Of a DNA stretch of 64,000 nucleotides, positions 22,746 through 34,709 are shown in pieces (the stretch's first letter is position 1; the number at the start of each line of letters is the position of its first letter). Source of the stretch: Hemileia vastatrix (lineage: Eukaryota; Basidiomycota; Pucciniomycetes; Pucciniales; Zaghouaniaceae); assembly GCA_030280995.1 (NCBI GenBank), contig JASXTE010000002.1:26447683-26511682 (forward strand), given 5' to 3'. Made by a program: the position numbers and the translations under genes. The notes under the pieces are model-generated. The model was not told the DNA's origin and searched no databases. It saw nothing but the letters and a program-made list of their open reading frames with translations.

Positions 22746-24264
22746 TGTCAGCCAGGCTATACCAGGAGCCCAGTAAATGATATGTAAACTTATTGGACCT
22801 GAAAGAGAGTGTCAAGAATTGCATCTGATGTATATAAATTAATATTATATTGCATAATGAAATTATATAAGTATCTTATTAAATATAAGTAAAATATATA
22901 TTATATTAATTTTATTATTATATAAATTATATATAAATTTAAATGAAGTATATTAAATGTTATATTCTACAAATTATTACTCATTTTTATGTATTTAATA
23001 AATATAAATTAATCATTAATTAATTATAAATATATATTATAAATATAAGTATAAAATTAACTTAAAATGTAATTAAAATAATTAATTAAATTTATATATT
23101 AAATAAAACCTTAAATATGTTATTAAACAATAATATTTGGTGCTTTTTTGATTCATAATTGTGTCATCAAAGTATTAAACAAGTTAAAGCACTTTATTAA
23201 ATAAATTATTAATGTTTTATTCTAAAATTTAGTAATTTTGTTATAATAAGTATTTGTTTTAATTTAAAATAATTATTACACTAATAAAAGAAATTAAAAT
23301 AATTAATTACTCATGTTTTATGCTAAATTGATTAATTACATTATTTTTATGTGTTAAAATAAGTTTATTTTTCATGTTTCACTTAAATTGGTTATTACTT
23401 AAAAGATTATAAGAAATGTTTTAAATTAAATTAATTATTTTTATGTGTCTCAAACTTATTTAATTACTCACTAATTTTTTGCTAACTTTTTGGGTTTAAA
23501 TTGGTGGATATTTGGGCTCTAACTCATGTTTCTTAGTTAATTGTTTCATATTTCCCCTTACATTTACTCAATAGGGGGTATCAAAGTTAGAAATATGTAA
23601 TTATTTAAAAGGAATTTCATAACACAAAAAGAAAGCCCCAAACTTGACATTACTTCTAAGTAGAAAGGTTTTTTTGGGGCACAATATGGCTTCTTTTTAA
23701 AAATAATCATGGTTAATTTGGTGGAAAAAAGAGGTATTTTGAAATTGAAGATTTCTAACTTTGATACCCCATAATATTTGTTATTTGTTATTATGTTATC
23801 ATTATTCTTTGTATATACTTTATTATGGCGCTTCAGAGGGCCCCTTGCCTATATAAAGGCCTTTAGTAACCCCCTGTAGCCCCATCACTTATTTTAAACT
23901 CAACTTGAACATAATTTTTTTAATATATAACACATTTATTTCTATTTTTATTAGTATTACAAATCTAATATAAATATCATATAAATAATCAAAGGTTGCT
24001 TTAAGTTTATTAATAATAATAATTGTGAACTGCACAGAGAGACTTGACTTACTAAAATAAATATTTTATCAATAAAATAAGCCTTACTTTTGTGTCTTGC
24101 CTCATAAATTGTTGTTGAAATTTCCTTATCTCATTTAAATATTTTTATTATTCCTATTAATTTTCCTCCCTTAGTATTTTTGAAATCCCATAACTTCTAT
24201 TTTCTCCTCCTCCTCTCTGTTCCTTCTCCTTCTTTTTCTCCTTCTTCTAGACGACCGGCTTACA
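22746..24264 (+). repeat. 3' LTR of element C (with MITE M1 inside)
   Basis: Starts TGTCAGCCAGG after the polypurine tract AGAGTGAGGGAG (22734-22745) and ends GACCGGCTTACA; its last about 320 bp match 2137-2456. 1519 bp including a 200-bp MITE. A TATA box GCCTATATAAAGGCC lies at 23847-23861. The rest is AT-rich and has no gene. To the right, sequence of element F begins, so C inserted into F. Confidence 0.8.
23573..23772. mobile_element. MITE M1 (200 bp) in the LTR of C
   Basis: Termini AGGGGGTATCAAAGTTAGAAAT and its inverse (TTTCTAACTTTGATACCCC), flanked by AAT (23570-23572 and 23773-23775). M2 and M3 share termini, size and AAT/ATT duplications. Ends resemble those of the Harbinger-type element G (AGGGGGTGTC), which could supply the transposase (inference). 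Confidence 0.75.
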
Positions 24265-25683
24265 CAAAGAGCTTTTGACACTATGAATCATTTTTGATGT
24301 CAGCACCAATTCTGGCCTTGCCTCAGTTTACTCAAAAATTGTTTTTGAAAAATGATGCCATTTTCATTTGCCTTGGTGCTGCTCTCAATCATAAACAAGT
24401 TATTAATGACAAAGCATCAGAAGTAGTAACTTGTTATATTTCAAGGACCTTGAGAAATATTGAATCGAAATATGGTGCCACTCAACTTGAGTGTTTAACA
24501 GTGGTTTGGGCTCTAAAGAAACTACATTATTATCTGGATGGCCAGAAATTTTAACTTGTCACTGACTGCAGTGCAGTAAATTGCCTCTTAAACTTAAAAA
24601 CACCTTACAGACACATGTTCAGATGGCAGCTGGCTGTTCAAGAATACAGAGGAAGGATGAGAAGAATTCATAGGGCTGGTATTTTTCACTCAAATTTGGA
24701 TATTTTATCAAAGTTACCTTTTCCAAATGATGACTCTAATGCTGTATATGACCCTGAGGATGAAATAGTCTACGTTCATGGGATATATGTGGTTATTATG
24801 GAGAAGGTGCTATTACAGCTTATTCTGGATACATATGATAAAGACACTTACTTGAAAAAGCTGTGTACTATATTTAATGATCCAAAGAGTGCTTCAATAC
24901 AAGCGTTAATTAAAACCCTTCCACCAAAGTACCAAAATGCCTTGGAAAAAAGTAAATTTTCAATTTATGAAGGCTATCTCTATTATAGAAGAAAGTTGAT
25001 TAATGTTATTGTTATTCCTCCTTCTCTGAAAGAAATAATCTTGAAACTTTGTCATGATGACATATTGGAAGGACATTTTGATCTTAAAAAAACAATGATT
25101 AGAGTTTGGAACACTGCTTTGTGGGCTAAGATGTCTGAAGACACCAAAATATATGTTTAATCCTGTGATTCTTTCCAGAAATTGAAGATATTAACTGGGA
25201 AAAGAGCTGGATTAATGAAATATATTGAATTTTCTGATGACCCATGGCAAATTATAAAAATGGACTTTGTAAAAGGATACCCATTTCAGGGAAAGACAGT
25301 TGTAGCTCTTGCTGGGTTATTGTGGACAGATTTACAAAAATGTTTAAATTCATTCCTACTCACAAAGGTGTTTCCACTAAAGAATTGCCTTTCTTGCGGT
25401 GGCTCATATGTTTAATACTGGTGGTTTTCCAAAGGCCATAATCTCTGAAAGAGACCCTAATTTTACTTCTTAATTTTGGATGTCACTGATGTATTTTAGT
25501 GGTCTTCATCTGAAGCATTCTACTGCCAATCACCCTCAAACTGATGGATTAGCTGAAAGGATGATTCAGAATTTAGAGGACATCATAAGAAGGTATTGTG
25601 ACTTTGGCCTTGAGTATAAAGACAATGAAAGGTTCACTCATGAAGGGGTCACCTTACTTCCTGGTCTTGAATTTGCTTATAAT
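24265..25683 (+). pseudogene. RNase H and integrase fragment of old Ty3 element F
   Basis: Begins abruptly in RNase H (matches 10249 onward of A) at the right edge of element C. SAPILALPQF and LGAALNHKQ are readable; the catalytic TDAS has become NDAI. A stop near 24554, MFRWQLAVQEYRGRM, an integrase zinc finger with Trp and Cys losses, shifted VDRFTKM pieces near 25330 and GLAERMIQNLEDIIRRY near 25550 follow. Many stops and shifts: the oldest Ty3 copy here. Cut at 25681-25683 (AAT) by element G; its 5' half should lie left of this window. Confidence 0.7.
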
Positions 25684-26934
25684 AGGGGGTGTCAGTTCTG
25701 GCAAATCCGCACTTAACTTAAGTGCGGATTTCAAACCAAATCAGCACTTAAATTTTGCAAAAAAGTCACTTATTTCAAAAAAGGGTGTCAGTTATGACCT
25801 CAAATCAGCACTTTTTTCCCGTTTTTTTTCACAACCACATTTTGGCCACAAAACATCCCTTCCTTTCTTACCCCATCCCTGTCACATGTGACAAACTGAC
25901 CTTCCTCGCTACCTACCCATCAATCCTCGGCACATACCCTTCCTGAAATTTTCAATATTTTGGCCAGGTATGTTTACATTCTTTTTTACTTATTTCTTCT
26001 ACTGCTTAATCTTTTTTCTATGGGTGTCAGTTCTGACCTCAAATCAGCACTTTTTTCATGATTTTTTTTTCAAAACCACATGTTGGCCACATCATCCCTT
26101 TCTTTCCCATACCATTTTGTACTCTCCAAATGTCCTCTTTGTGTACTTCATTCACTTGGGTTGGTATTTTGGTTTGTTGCATATTCATTTTTTTTGGAAT
26201 TTACGGTGAAATTTTTTTTTTGGATGGCTCATTGGTTTTCCTTCACCAGCTCAACATGAAATTGCATATTTTCTGAAATTGCATGTTTTGTCAGTGATTT
26301 TTTTTTTTCATTCATCCCTCATATCCTTTTCCTATTCTCCTCCAACATCCCTCAAACAATTTGGTTTCATTCATTTTGTCATCTCATCTCTCCAGGTAAG
26401 TCACTTTATTCTTTTTTTTTGATTTTTTGATTACTATTATAATTTTTTTTGTTTTTTTCTGTTTATTTTATTTTTTTTATCTAAATTTTTTTTTTAAGTG
26501 GTTATTTTGGATTTCAATGGTATAATTAACCTTTTTTTTCTCTCCCTCTTTACTTTCTTTTTTAGCTCCATCACCCTACTCTTCATCCCTCCTTGGCATG
26601 GTCATTATCCCCCCTTTCCCTTATTTCACTTTTTTTTGGCTCCATTTCATTGAAACACATACATTGCACATTCTTTATGCATTTCACTTACTCCATATTA
26701 AATTTTCCCACAATTCCAACATCAATCTTTCTCACTCTATTTTTCCTACTTTTCAATCAAGGTAAGTTTCATCTCCTTTTTTTCATGCCTATATCATATC
26801 TCATTCCTTTTATGAAAATTTCATACTTTAATATATGTATAACTCTTATCTGGATAACAGTGAACTTATAAAACTCCTTTTGATCTCATCTTCATTACCA
26901 CTTTTCAAGTTTTTGTAAAATTTTGAAAATCAGA

Positions 26935-27260
26935 CTCGGAATTAGGGTTAGGTTTATTCAAATCTAATGTTCTTTTTACTGAAGATTTTCCTGAAGGCTA
27001 CCTTTCATTTCCTACAAACAGATTTGAATTTGATTCAGTGGTTGCTGAGATATTGACCATTAAAGTTGAGCCTTTTTTTTCCCAATTTAAATTTTTATTT
27101 CATTTTTTTATTTAACAAATTAGGGTTAGGTTTATTTAAATCACATGTCCTTTAACTTAAGATTCTACTAAATCATATCTTTCATTTCCCACAAACAGGT
27201 TTGAATTAGGTTCAGTGGTTGCTGAGATTTTGACCTTTGAAGTTGAGCCTTTTTTCCAAA
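26935..27260. repeat. Tandem duplication of about 180 bp in G
   Basis: ATTAGGGTTAGGTTTATT...TTTGAATT.GGTTCAGTGGTTGCTGAGAT...GTTGAGCCTTTTTT occurs at about 26940-27080 and again at about 27119-27256. It lies upstream of the TET/JBP-like frame and may be its 5' region. The TTAGGG is incidental, not a telomere array. Confidence 0.6.
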
Positions 27261-27366
27261 TATCACTTGTCTTATTTCACATTTTTATATTGCATATTTA
27301 GAGGATAAGGATTCTGAAACTCTTATATGGTTATTATCTAGGCATTTCAATTATATAGGCATATAT

Positions 27367-27986
27367 TTGTTGCTCAAGAATATCACTAAAGCTCAAAAAG
27401 ATGAAGATTTTTGCTTATGGGACACTCTAACTTCCTTTAACTCTTTTCTTGCTCTTCGACTCAAAAAGCACTGTAATAAAGCATTTGAAAAAATCATGAA
27501 CTTGCAACGAAAGTTGGAATACCAAATTGGTGTGACTTTGAATGGGAAGATATCAGCCACGAATATCTTTTATTTTCTAATGTTATTATCACTCATTCTG
27601 GATTTCACAATAAAATTCACACTGATACCAAGGACACCAATTTTCTTACTTTTGGTATATTCTCATATATCAAACCGATTACTGGCCAACCAATACCATC
27701 TCCAGCTAAAATCAAATGGCATGGTTTATATTTTCCAGACCACCAGTGCATCATTGATTTTGGTTTGGGAAATGGTATCATTGAAACTATTTGGAATTCT
27801 TCTAAGGATAATCATCAAACGACCAAAGCTCCTCCTGGTTTGGAATCCTGTCAAGATTTAACACATTTTGGTTGCTCATTTCAAATCAGTCAAAAGTTGA
27901 TTCAAAGAATCAATAAGGTAATGAAAGAAGGTAAAGTTAATCGATTTAAAAAAACTTTATTTAGATCCAAAAAGTATGGGGATTAG
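27367..27986 (+). pseudogene. TET/JBP-like 2OG-Fe(II) oxygenase, one frameshift
   Basis: Nucleic-acid-oxidising dioxygenase family; fungal and animal members oxidise 5-methylcytosine. After a first open part (about 27367-27500, ending NKAFEKIMN) the frame shifts and continues as KVGIPNWCDFEWEDISHEY, then FSNVIITHSGFHNKIHTD. His-Thr-Asp at 27618-27626 is the HxD iron ligand pair. Then GIFSYIKPITGQPIP, FPDHQCIIDFG, GIIETIWNSSKDNHQTT with the distal His at 27813-27815, and THFGCSFQISQKLIQRIN near the C-terminus, ending at TAG 27984-27986. These blocks match the Tet-like 2OG-Fe(II) oxygenase domain abundant in rust genomes, recognised from memory of the family. The core from HxD to the end is uninterrupted. 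No start codon is evident; upstream introns are possible. Confidence 0.7.
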
Positions 27987-28283
27987 AGTTGTCATCAAAA
28001 ATTTTATATTTTTTCGTAAATTTTTAATAAATATTTTTTATGTATCAATTTCCTCAAAAAAAGTAATGGGCCAACGACCTTGTGTTGTATAAAAGGTAAT
28101 CATGATAACATTTATTTTTTTCATGGGGTTCCTCTAGCCTATACCTGTGGAAAGTCCCAAACTTTTGTTTCTAGACTTGGTCTGAATTTTGGCTTGAGGG
28201 ATTGTCATTACTTTAAACTAGGGAAATTGATATATATTAGATATTTATTTAATAATTTATTTAATTTTATTAAATTTAGATGA

Positions 28284-28490
28284 CTTCCACCCCTTACTTC
28301 AATAAAATGCAGGGGGGGGGTATTGCCAAATTTTGAAATCTGACATGTGAAATTGATGACTTAGAAAATTTTTGGTGATATCCACCCCTTGCTTCAATAA
28401 AATGCAGGGGAGAGTATTGCCAATTTTTTAAAACAGATATAGAATTTTTTTGACTTGTAAATATTTTGGTGAAAATTTTTGGCGAGAATG
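28284..28490. repeat. Tandem duplication of about 100 bp in G
   Basis: CCACCCCTTACTTCAATAAA / CCACCCCTTGCTTCAATAAA, each followed by ATGCAGGGG...GTATTGCCAA, at 28289 and about 28381. It replaces the expected downstream part of the transposase frame. Confidence 0.65.
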
Positions 28491-28993
28491 TGAAAGTAAT
28501 TGTTTCCACCTTGAGCAGGTTTCTGGCTCAAAGGAATAGCAGTACCATCAACAAAACCAATACATCCTGGGAAGCCCTCTGCTTGCATAACCTGAGATGA
28601 TTCAAGTCGCTCTTCTTTTGTTGGCCAGGTGAGAAGTTGAGATTACAAGGAGTTGATGGAAGTGATACATTGCTTGGTATAAGTGTTAACTGAACCATAC
28701 CCTAAATCAAAGACATTTTCTAAATGTTTCAAAGTGGCTCCATTACCATTTGAACCCAAATGACATAGTGTGATGGCCAATTGAATTGAAGGATGTTGTT
28801 GTTCTTTTTGAGAATTATTGTGAAATATGGGATGATCCTGAATAAGCTCAAGCAATTTAAGGAAACAATCCTGAGAAGTCCTGAACAGCTGTCTAAAACT
28901 GGGTGTAGATAGTTTAAGAAGTGTTTGGATTGTGTACTTGGGGGTATGAAGTACTTGAGGCTTTCTGGGAAGAAGGTAACATTTTGTGGCCAT
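28394..28993 (-). pseudogene. PIF/Harbinger transposase relic
   Basis: DDE transposase of the HARBI1/DDE_Tnp_4 type. N-terminal part (28993-28643) has FRQLFRTSQDCFLKLLELI and QLAITLCHLGSNGNGATLKH, the helical DNA-binding region, ending at a TAA after SINSL. The frame continues past it as TWPTKEERLESS and then GFPGCIGFVDGTAIPLSQKP, where VDGT holds the first catalytic Asp. Beyond YFH the sequence becomes unrelated and runs into a duplicated segment, so the second Asp and the Glu are missing. Not functional. The pairing of this enzyme with a TET/JBP-like gene replaces the usual Myb-like second gene. Confidence 0.75.
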
Positions 28994-29394
28994 TTTTGAT
29001 AAAAAGACAAAATCTTCTTCTAGATCAGAATCAGAATTTCAATCAGAGTCCAAGAGCAGTTCAAGAGCCATGAAAGTCATTGCTTTATGTAATTTATCAC
29101 GATTTGAAAGTGAGGAAGGCATAACTCTTATATGATATGATATGAAGATGTAAGTGATGTACGATGTTTTGAGTTATGAAGTGTTATGCTGCGGAGTGCT
29201 GCGTATGAATGGGATGATGCTGACAAATCAGTGAAATGGGACTTGATGGTGAAATCAGCACTTTTTGTTGAGAAAATGCGGATTTGAGTGAAATAAGTGA
29301 CTTATTTCATTTTGAAATCCACCAGTATTGGGGCTAGTGTGTTTTGGAAATCGGCACTTATTTAAGTGCGGATTTTCCAGAACTGACACCCCCT

Positions 29395-29704
29395 AATAGC
29401 ACTTTTCACTCTGTGACTCAAAGAAAGCTTTTTGAGCTCTGGCTTAGATATGTTCCAAATAACCTTTCTTAAATTCTCAAAAAAAAATACCTAAATTGTA
29501 TTTATATTCTGGTTTAAAATATTTTATTCAAATGTAGCAAATTTGCAGAAGTAATGCTCAAAAATGTATTGAAAAGTCTTTTGAATATGAGAAGAAAAGG
29601 TGGGACAAATCCCATAAAGAATGCACCTTTACGAAGGGTGATGAAGTACTTATTTATACAGTCCACTTTAATTTACAAGGTAATAACAAATTGAAAGACC
29701 CATT
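29395..29704 (+). pseudogene. Integrase C-terminal piece of element F
   Basis: Resumes where G cut it: STFHSVTQRKLFELWL, a stop-containing stretch, FEYEKKRWDKSHKE and GDEVLIYTVHFNLQGNN, corresponding to about 11685-11980 of A. Cut at 29702-29704 (ATT) by E2. Confidence 0.75.
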
Positions 29705-32700
29705 CACCACGCAATATGGGGGGGAGGACTTGCTAGCAAGTCCGCAACCTTGAACCCTAATTCATATCTTTTTCAGCACACATTGAGGTGGTGATGAAAC
29801 AATCATGAAGAAATATTGAATTTACTTTGAAAACACCTTGAAACTGATTTGAACCTTCATTGAACCACAGTTGATTAATAGTTCAAAAAATATTCACAGC
29901 AGGAAAAAAGTGTGCACTAGATGTCTAGTGCTTTTTTTTGCTTCCTGAATTGATTCCTGGTAGAATTACAAGTGGGACTTCCATCTGATGCCTCCCTCCC
30001 CTAATTCTCCCTTATCTTCAATCTGACTTCCTATCCTACCCCCTTATCTCATTTCTAAACTTGCCATCTACTTACCCATTTTCCCTATTCCTTTCTTCAC
30101 AGTGAGAAAACAACTCTCCTCTCCTTCCCCCCCTCTCCCTTCTCTTCTCTTCATTTCTCACACCTCCCCCAGACCCTCACTCACCTTTCCCAGCCCACTG
30201 TCATTATTTAGTTTTATTTTACTTTGTATTTTTTTCATTTTTCATGTTTCTTCCCTACAAAAATCTTCCTTTTTCAACAATTGGCCACATTTTTTTAGTA
30301 AACACAAGCAACTCAAATTCTGAAATATGTATTTAGTTACATTATTTACCACTTGGAATGGGTTATAATTCCTCAAAATTTTATTCCTTGTTATTTCTAA
30401 TTTATACATATTAATTATTCTCAAGTTTATAAAAAGTTGGCTACTTCCCAAGCCCTTGCATGCCTCTCCAACACTTTTTTCACCTCTTCAATCTCATCGC
30501 TCACCTCCCCCAGAAAAATAAAGGAACTGGGGAAGGCTGGGGAAGGTGAGAGAGGGGCTTTACAGGGCTGGGAGAGGTTATAAAATCCCCTAACCCACTT
30601 CGGGAAGGCTGGAAAAGGTGAGCAAGGGTCCTTAAAGGGCTAGGAGAGTTGATAAAAGCCTCTCAACTACTACTCACAGCCCTACTTAGTCTTTACAGCA
30701 CCTCGTTCACATCTCCAGCCAAATTAAGGGACTTGGGAAGCTGGGGGAGGTGAGCGAGGGGCTTTGAAAGTCTGTGGGAGGTAATAAAAGCCTCTCACTC
30801 ACTTCTCCCAGCCTTCCTTAGTCTTTACAGCACCTCGCTCACATCTCCAGCCAAAGTAAGGGACTGGGGGAGGCTGGAAGAGGTGAGTGAAGGGCTGGAA
30901 AGATTGGGAAGGTGAGAAAGGGCTAGGGGAGGTAAGCGAGAGCTGGGGGATGTGGACAATAAACTGGGGAGGTGAGTAATAGTTTTAGAATGTGAGAGAA
31001 AGGCTGGTGAGGGCTAATGGAGGTGAGTGGGGTGAGTGAGGGGAATGGGAGGTGAGCGAGAGGTTGCAAAAGGGGTGTAGTTGTGTTAAAAGTGAAAATA
31101 GAGTGGAGGGGAGTAGTGAGGAGGGCTTAAACATAGATTTTGAAGCTTAAAGGGTGTAGCAAATGTATCAGGAGGGCAATAAAAGGGTGGTGAGTGGTAA
31201 TAGAATTAACAGAAATGAAAAAGCAGAAGAATTTGTGTGGAGAGATTGAGAGGTTGTCCATTGAGGTAGTGAAAAATGGAGTGTGAACTTTGTTCTTCGG
31301 GCGAACATCAGAGTCCACCCCCTCAATCTACAGCTCTATTCTGCCGATATGAAAAATGATTGATAATTATTTTTTATTGATATTTTTGAACTTAAACCTA
31401 TAGTTTATACGTCTTTATTTTATATTTTTGATTTACAATGCACTTTAAGACTAAGAAAGTAATATAGTAAAATAATTGATAATGAAATACTATTTTGCTT
31501 TTTTACACAATAATTCACAGAATTCTTTTGATAACTATACATGATATAAATAAATAATATAATAGGAAAATTGTAGCAAAAAGTTAAAAACTAGAATAAA
31601 AAATTTAAAGAAATTTTAAACTATTGAACTTATGTATTTTTTGAGTTTATTGTATTTATTTTTAAATGTAATAGTAAAATATGTTGGTTAGATTAAAAAT
31701 AGCTTTGAATTAAATTAAATAATTAGGGTAAAGGTTGAGGAAAAGATTTATCCACATATATAACCATTTAGGCTTATTTCTTGTTTTGTGATTGCTATAT
31801 ATAACTGGATAATTGACTGTAATAACTGCAAATTTAAAAAACTTCAATAAGTTATCTACCTCAATATATTTATGATAATATATTCAGTAACAGAATAAAA
31901 TATCTGAGTCCTTTCTTTTACTAATTTTTTTTCATTTCAATGACTATATACATTTTCAAAAAAATTATTTATCATGTTTTTGGTGGAACTTAGATTGAAC
32001 TCTCAATGCAATCTTGTTTCCAAGTGTGGTTCATAATAATTTAAGCCATGAAAAAATTTATACTTTTTTAGAAGTTTTATTAATTACTTTTAAATATAAA
32101 AATAATTATATTTTTATATCAAAATATTTTTATTAAACACTTTGAAGTTCTAAAAATAAGTACATATTAAGAATTATTTTTAGATAATATTATATTAAAA
32201 AAAGTTTTAAGTTGATTATATATTATTATGATATGATTTCTTTCCATATTACGTATTACGAAACTACCTAAAAATCAATTTTATACAACTATATTACATA
32301 AAAAAGATATCAGCTCTTCTGCTTAGATTTAAAGTACTTCAAAAAAACATTATTTTTGCCTTAGGTACACATTATATAGAGTATTCAGAGCATCATATTA
32401 ATTTTTTAGACTTACACATTTAAGTTGAATGGAAGCCTCACAGGATAAAATTGGTCACATTGTAAAAAAAAAAATAAGTAAATATCTTTTAAATCAATAT
32501 ATATTTTTATAAAAAGTCAAATTTTAATATTTATGTTTAGTTTAAAATCTGTTATGAAGATTTGAAATATTGCTATTTAAATTAATTTTTATAACAATAT
32601 AACCATTCCAGTATTGCTTTGTGATAAGGCCAATTTCAAGAAAATTTTTAAATTCTTCTGTTTAAATAAAATATCAAAGGGATTGTTTTTCATACACTTA

Positions 32701-34329
32701 GAAACTGAATAGAAACATCATATAAGATCTACCAATCAGCATAAATATCATAATTCCAATAAATCATTGATAAATCTTGAACCCATATATATAATTTTAC
32801 AATTGCGTGTAAGTGTTCAGTTGTGAATTACTCCTATCAAAACTTTGTTTCTAAAGACTAAAAAAGCGTACCTGAAATGTTTCATTTAATTTATTTTTCA
32901 AAACCATAGAATTGAAATATTTTTTCTTTTCATTTAAAACATGGAATAATATTATTTTTAATAAAAAGATGATTGCCTTTACAGCTGCTTTTCTACATGG
33001 GTATAATCTAAATTACCTATTGTGTCTTTTTTACAAAATGAATATCATATAATAGTTTTTTAATTTGAAACTGATAGAATTATGAAAAATTACCACTTTT
33101 ACCTATTTAATTCAGTTCTTGAACAATAATACAATCAAAATATCTACCTGAAGCACATTTTTTAACATGAGATCACTTTTCAAATTATATGGTGCTTATT
33201 CCCAGGTTGACACTGAAATTATCCCACAATACAGCATTGAAGCAAAATCAAGTACTAAAATTAAAGTTTAAATAAATTTATACTACTTTGTTTTAATTAT
33301 CTTTAAATTTTTACATCTAGCTTGAATTTCAGTCTTTCATATGAAAAATTCACTAAGTAGTGATTAATTATTTCAACTCATGAGATTACTCTACCAAATA
33401 ACCATATTTACATTGAATTTTGATGAAATACATCATGAAGAGTTCCAGAAAATCATATGTGTATTACATTGAATAAATTAATATTGTGAAAATTCTTAGT
33501 AGTTGAATATTTGATAGAAAAAAAAAGAGCAAAAAGATATTTCCTTTTAATTTTAATCATCTTCTTGCATACAAAAATGGAAAAAACTGGATTAAAATTC
33601 ACTTGTATAAGAATTATACTTCTTTCTAGACATATAATTAAACAATTTATCAATTATTAGTGCTAAGTGTAAAGAAGATATTAGAGAACTTCATTGAAAC
33701 AGAAATTATGAAAACATATTTCTATCTTTTATTTTTCTTAATTATGAGTCTTTTCACAGTATTCTAGAATAGAAGCTTGAGAATTTTTATGGTTCAATAT
33801 TTTTATTAAATAATTCCATTGAGTTTAAAATAATTATATTGCATAATAAGAAATAATAAAAATACAAAAAAAAAATATCAGGTAATATGGTTTAAATTAA
33901 AAAATAAAAGCATCAAATTCTTGGTTAAAAGGAGTTATCATTAAAGAGAACCACTGATATTATTTTATATTTTTTCAAAAAAAATAGAATAAAATAATTA
34001 GAGAGGTTAAAAGTGATGTTTTTGAAATAAATTGTATAATTTTCAGTCTTTTAAGTGATCAGGTGAAATTCAAAATGAAAATGAAAATGAGTTTTGTGAA
34101 AAAAATTCTGTGAATGGATCAGATTATTAATCTTCCCTTGTTATTATTTCTATAAATTATTTATTAAACTTTCACTATTACTCAAGCACAGACTCATCCA
34201 TGTTTGGTTAAGAGCCCAAGATGAGTTCAAAGTAAAGTTCAGTCTGAGTTCAGTCTGAGTTCAGTCTGAATTCCATCTGAATTCAAGTTGAGGACTTGCT
34301 AGCAAGTCCCCCCCAAATATTGCGTGGTG
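29705..34329. mobile_element. CACTA-like non-autonomous element E2, twin of E1
   Basis: 4625 bp, same termini, internal palindromes, hairpin and tandem repeat as E1, with only scattered differences in the parts I compared. Flanked by ATT (29702-29704 and 34330-34332). Inserted in integrase of element F. No transposase or other gene seen in the interior; short open frames recur identically in E1 only because the copies are near-identical. Confidence 0.85.
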
Positions 34330-34687
34330 ATTTGTAGGTCCATTTGATGTCAGAAGAATGGTTGGTGATATTGAAGTTGAATTTATCCTTTATTCTCCAT
34401 ATGACAGGAAACATTCTGTTTTACCAATATCTCTTTTGAAACTTTACACATCAAATAGTGATTTATTCCCAAAAAGAAGGGGAAGACCAAAGAAAATCTT
34501 TAAAGAGATCACTGAGACAGAAGAAATTGATAAGATTCTAAATGTCAGATTTATCACTGCTGAAAAAGGTACTGAATACTTATTGAGATTCAAGCATAAA
34601 TCTTCTGAATATTATTCTTGGATACCTGGGAAAGAGATATCTAACCTTCTTGATCTACTAAAAAAATATAAAAAGAAAAAATCATAG
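34330..34687 (+). pseudogene. Chromodomain end of element F
   Basis: GPFDVRRMVGD, RRGRPKKIFKE, then ETEEIDKIL ... TEYLLRFKHKSSEYYSWIP and a KKYKKKKS end: a readable chromodomain of the F integrase, open from 34358. Followed by the polypurine tract GGAGTGAGGGAG (34698-34709) and the LTR. Only the stretch after E2 is intact; the rest of the gene is broken. Confidence 0.75.
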
Positions 34688-34709
34688 CATTTTTTTTGGA
34701 GTGAGGGAG

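Larger units (their letters stand above)
25684..29394. mobile_element. Harbinger-type DNA transposon G carrying a TET/JBP-like gene
   Basis: 3711 bp with termini AGGGGGTGTCAGTTCTGG (25684) and the inverse at 29394, flanked by AAT (25681-25683 and 29395-29397). Inside each end lies a hairpin: 25703-25731 (arms AAATCCGCACTTAA / TTAAGTGCGGATTT) and about 29348-29374. It holds a PIF/Harbinger transposase relic on the minus strand and a TET/JBP-like gene on the plus strand, facing each other. Left interior 25785-26100: two copies of GGTGTCAGTT.TGACCTCAAA... about 240 bp apart. 26100-26930: T-rich, no gene seen. It interrupts integrase of element F. Confidence 0.8.

Noticed and set aside
26940..27130. 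TTAGGGTTAGG words suggesting telomere repeats
   Set aside because: Only single occurrences within a 180-bp duplication inside transposon G.
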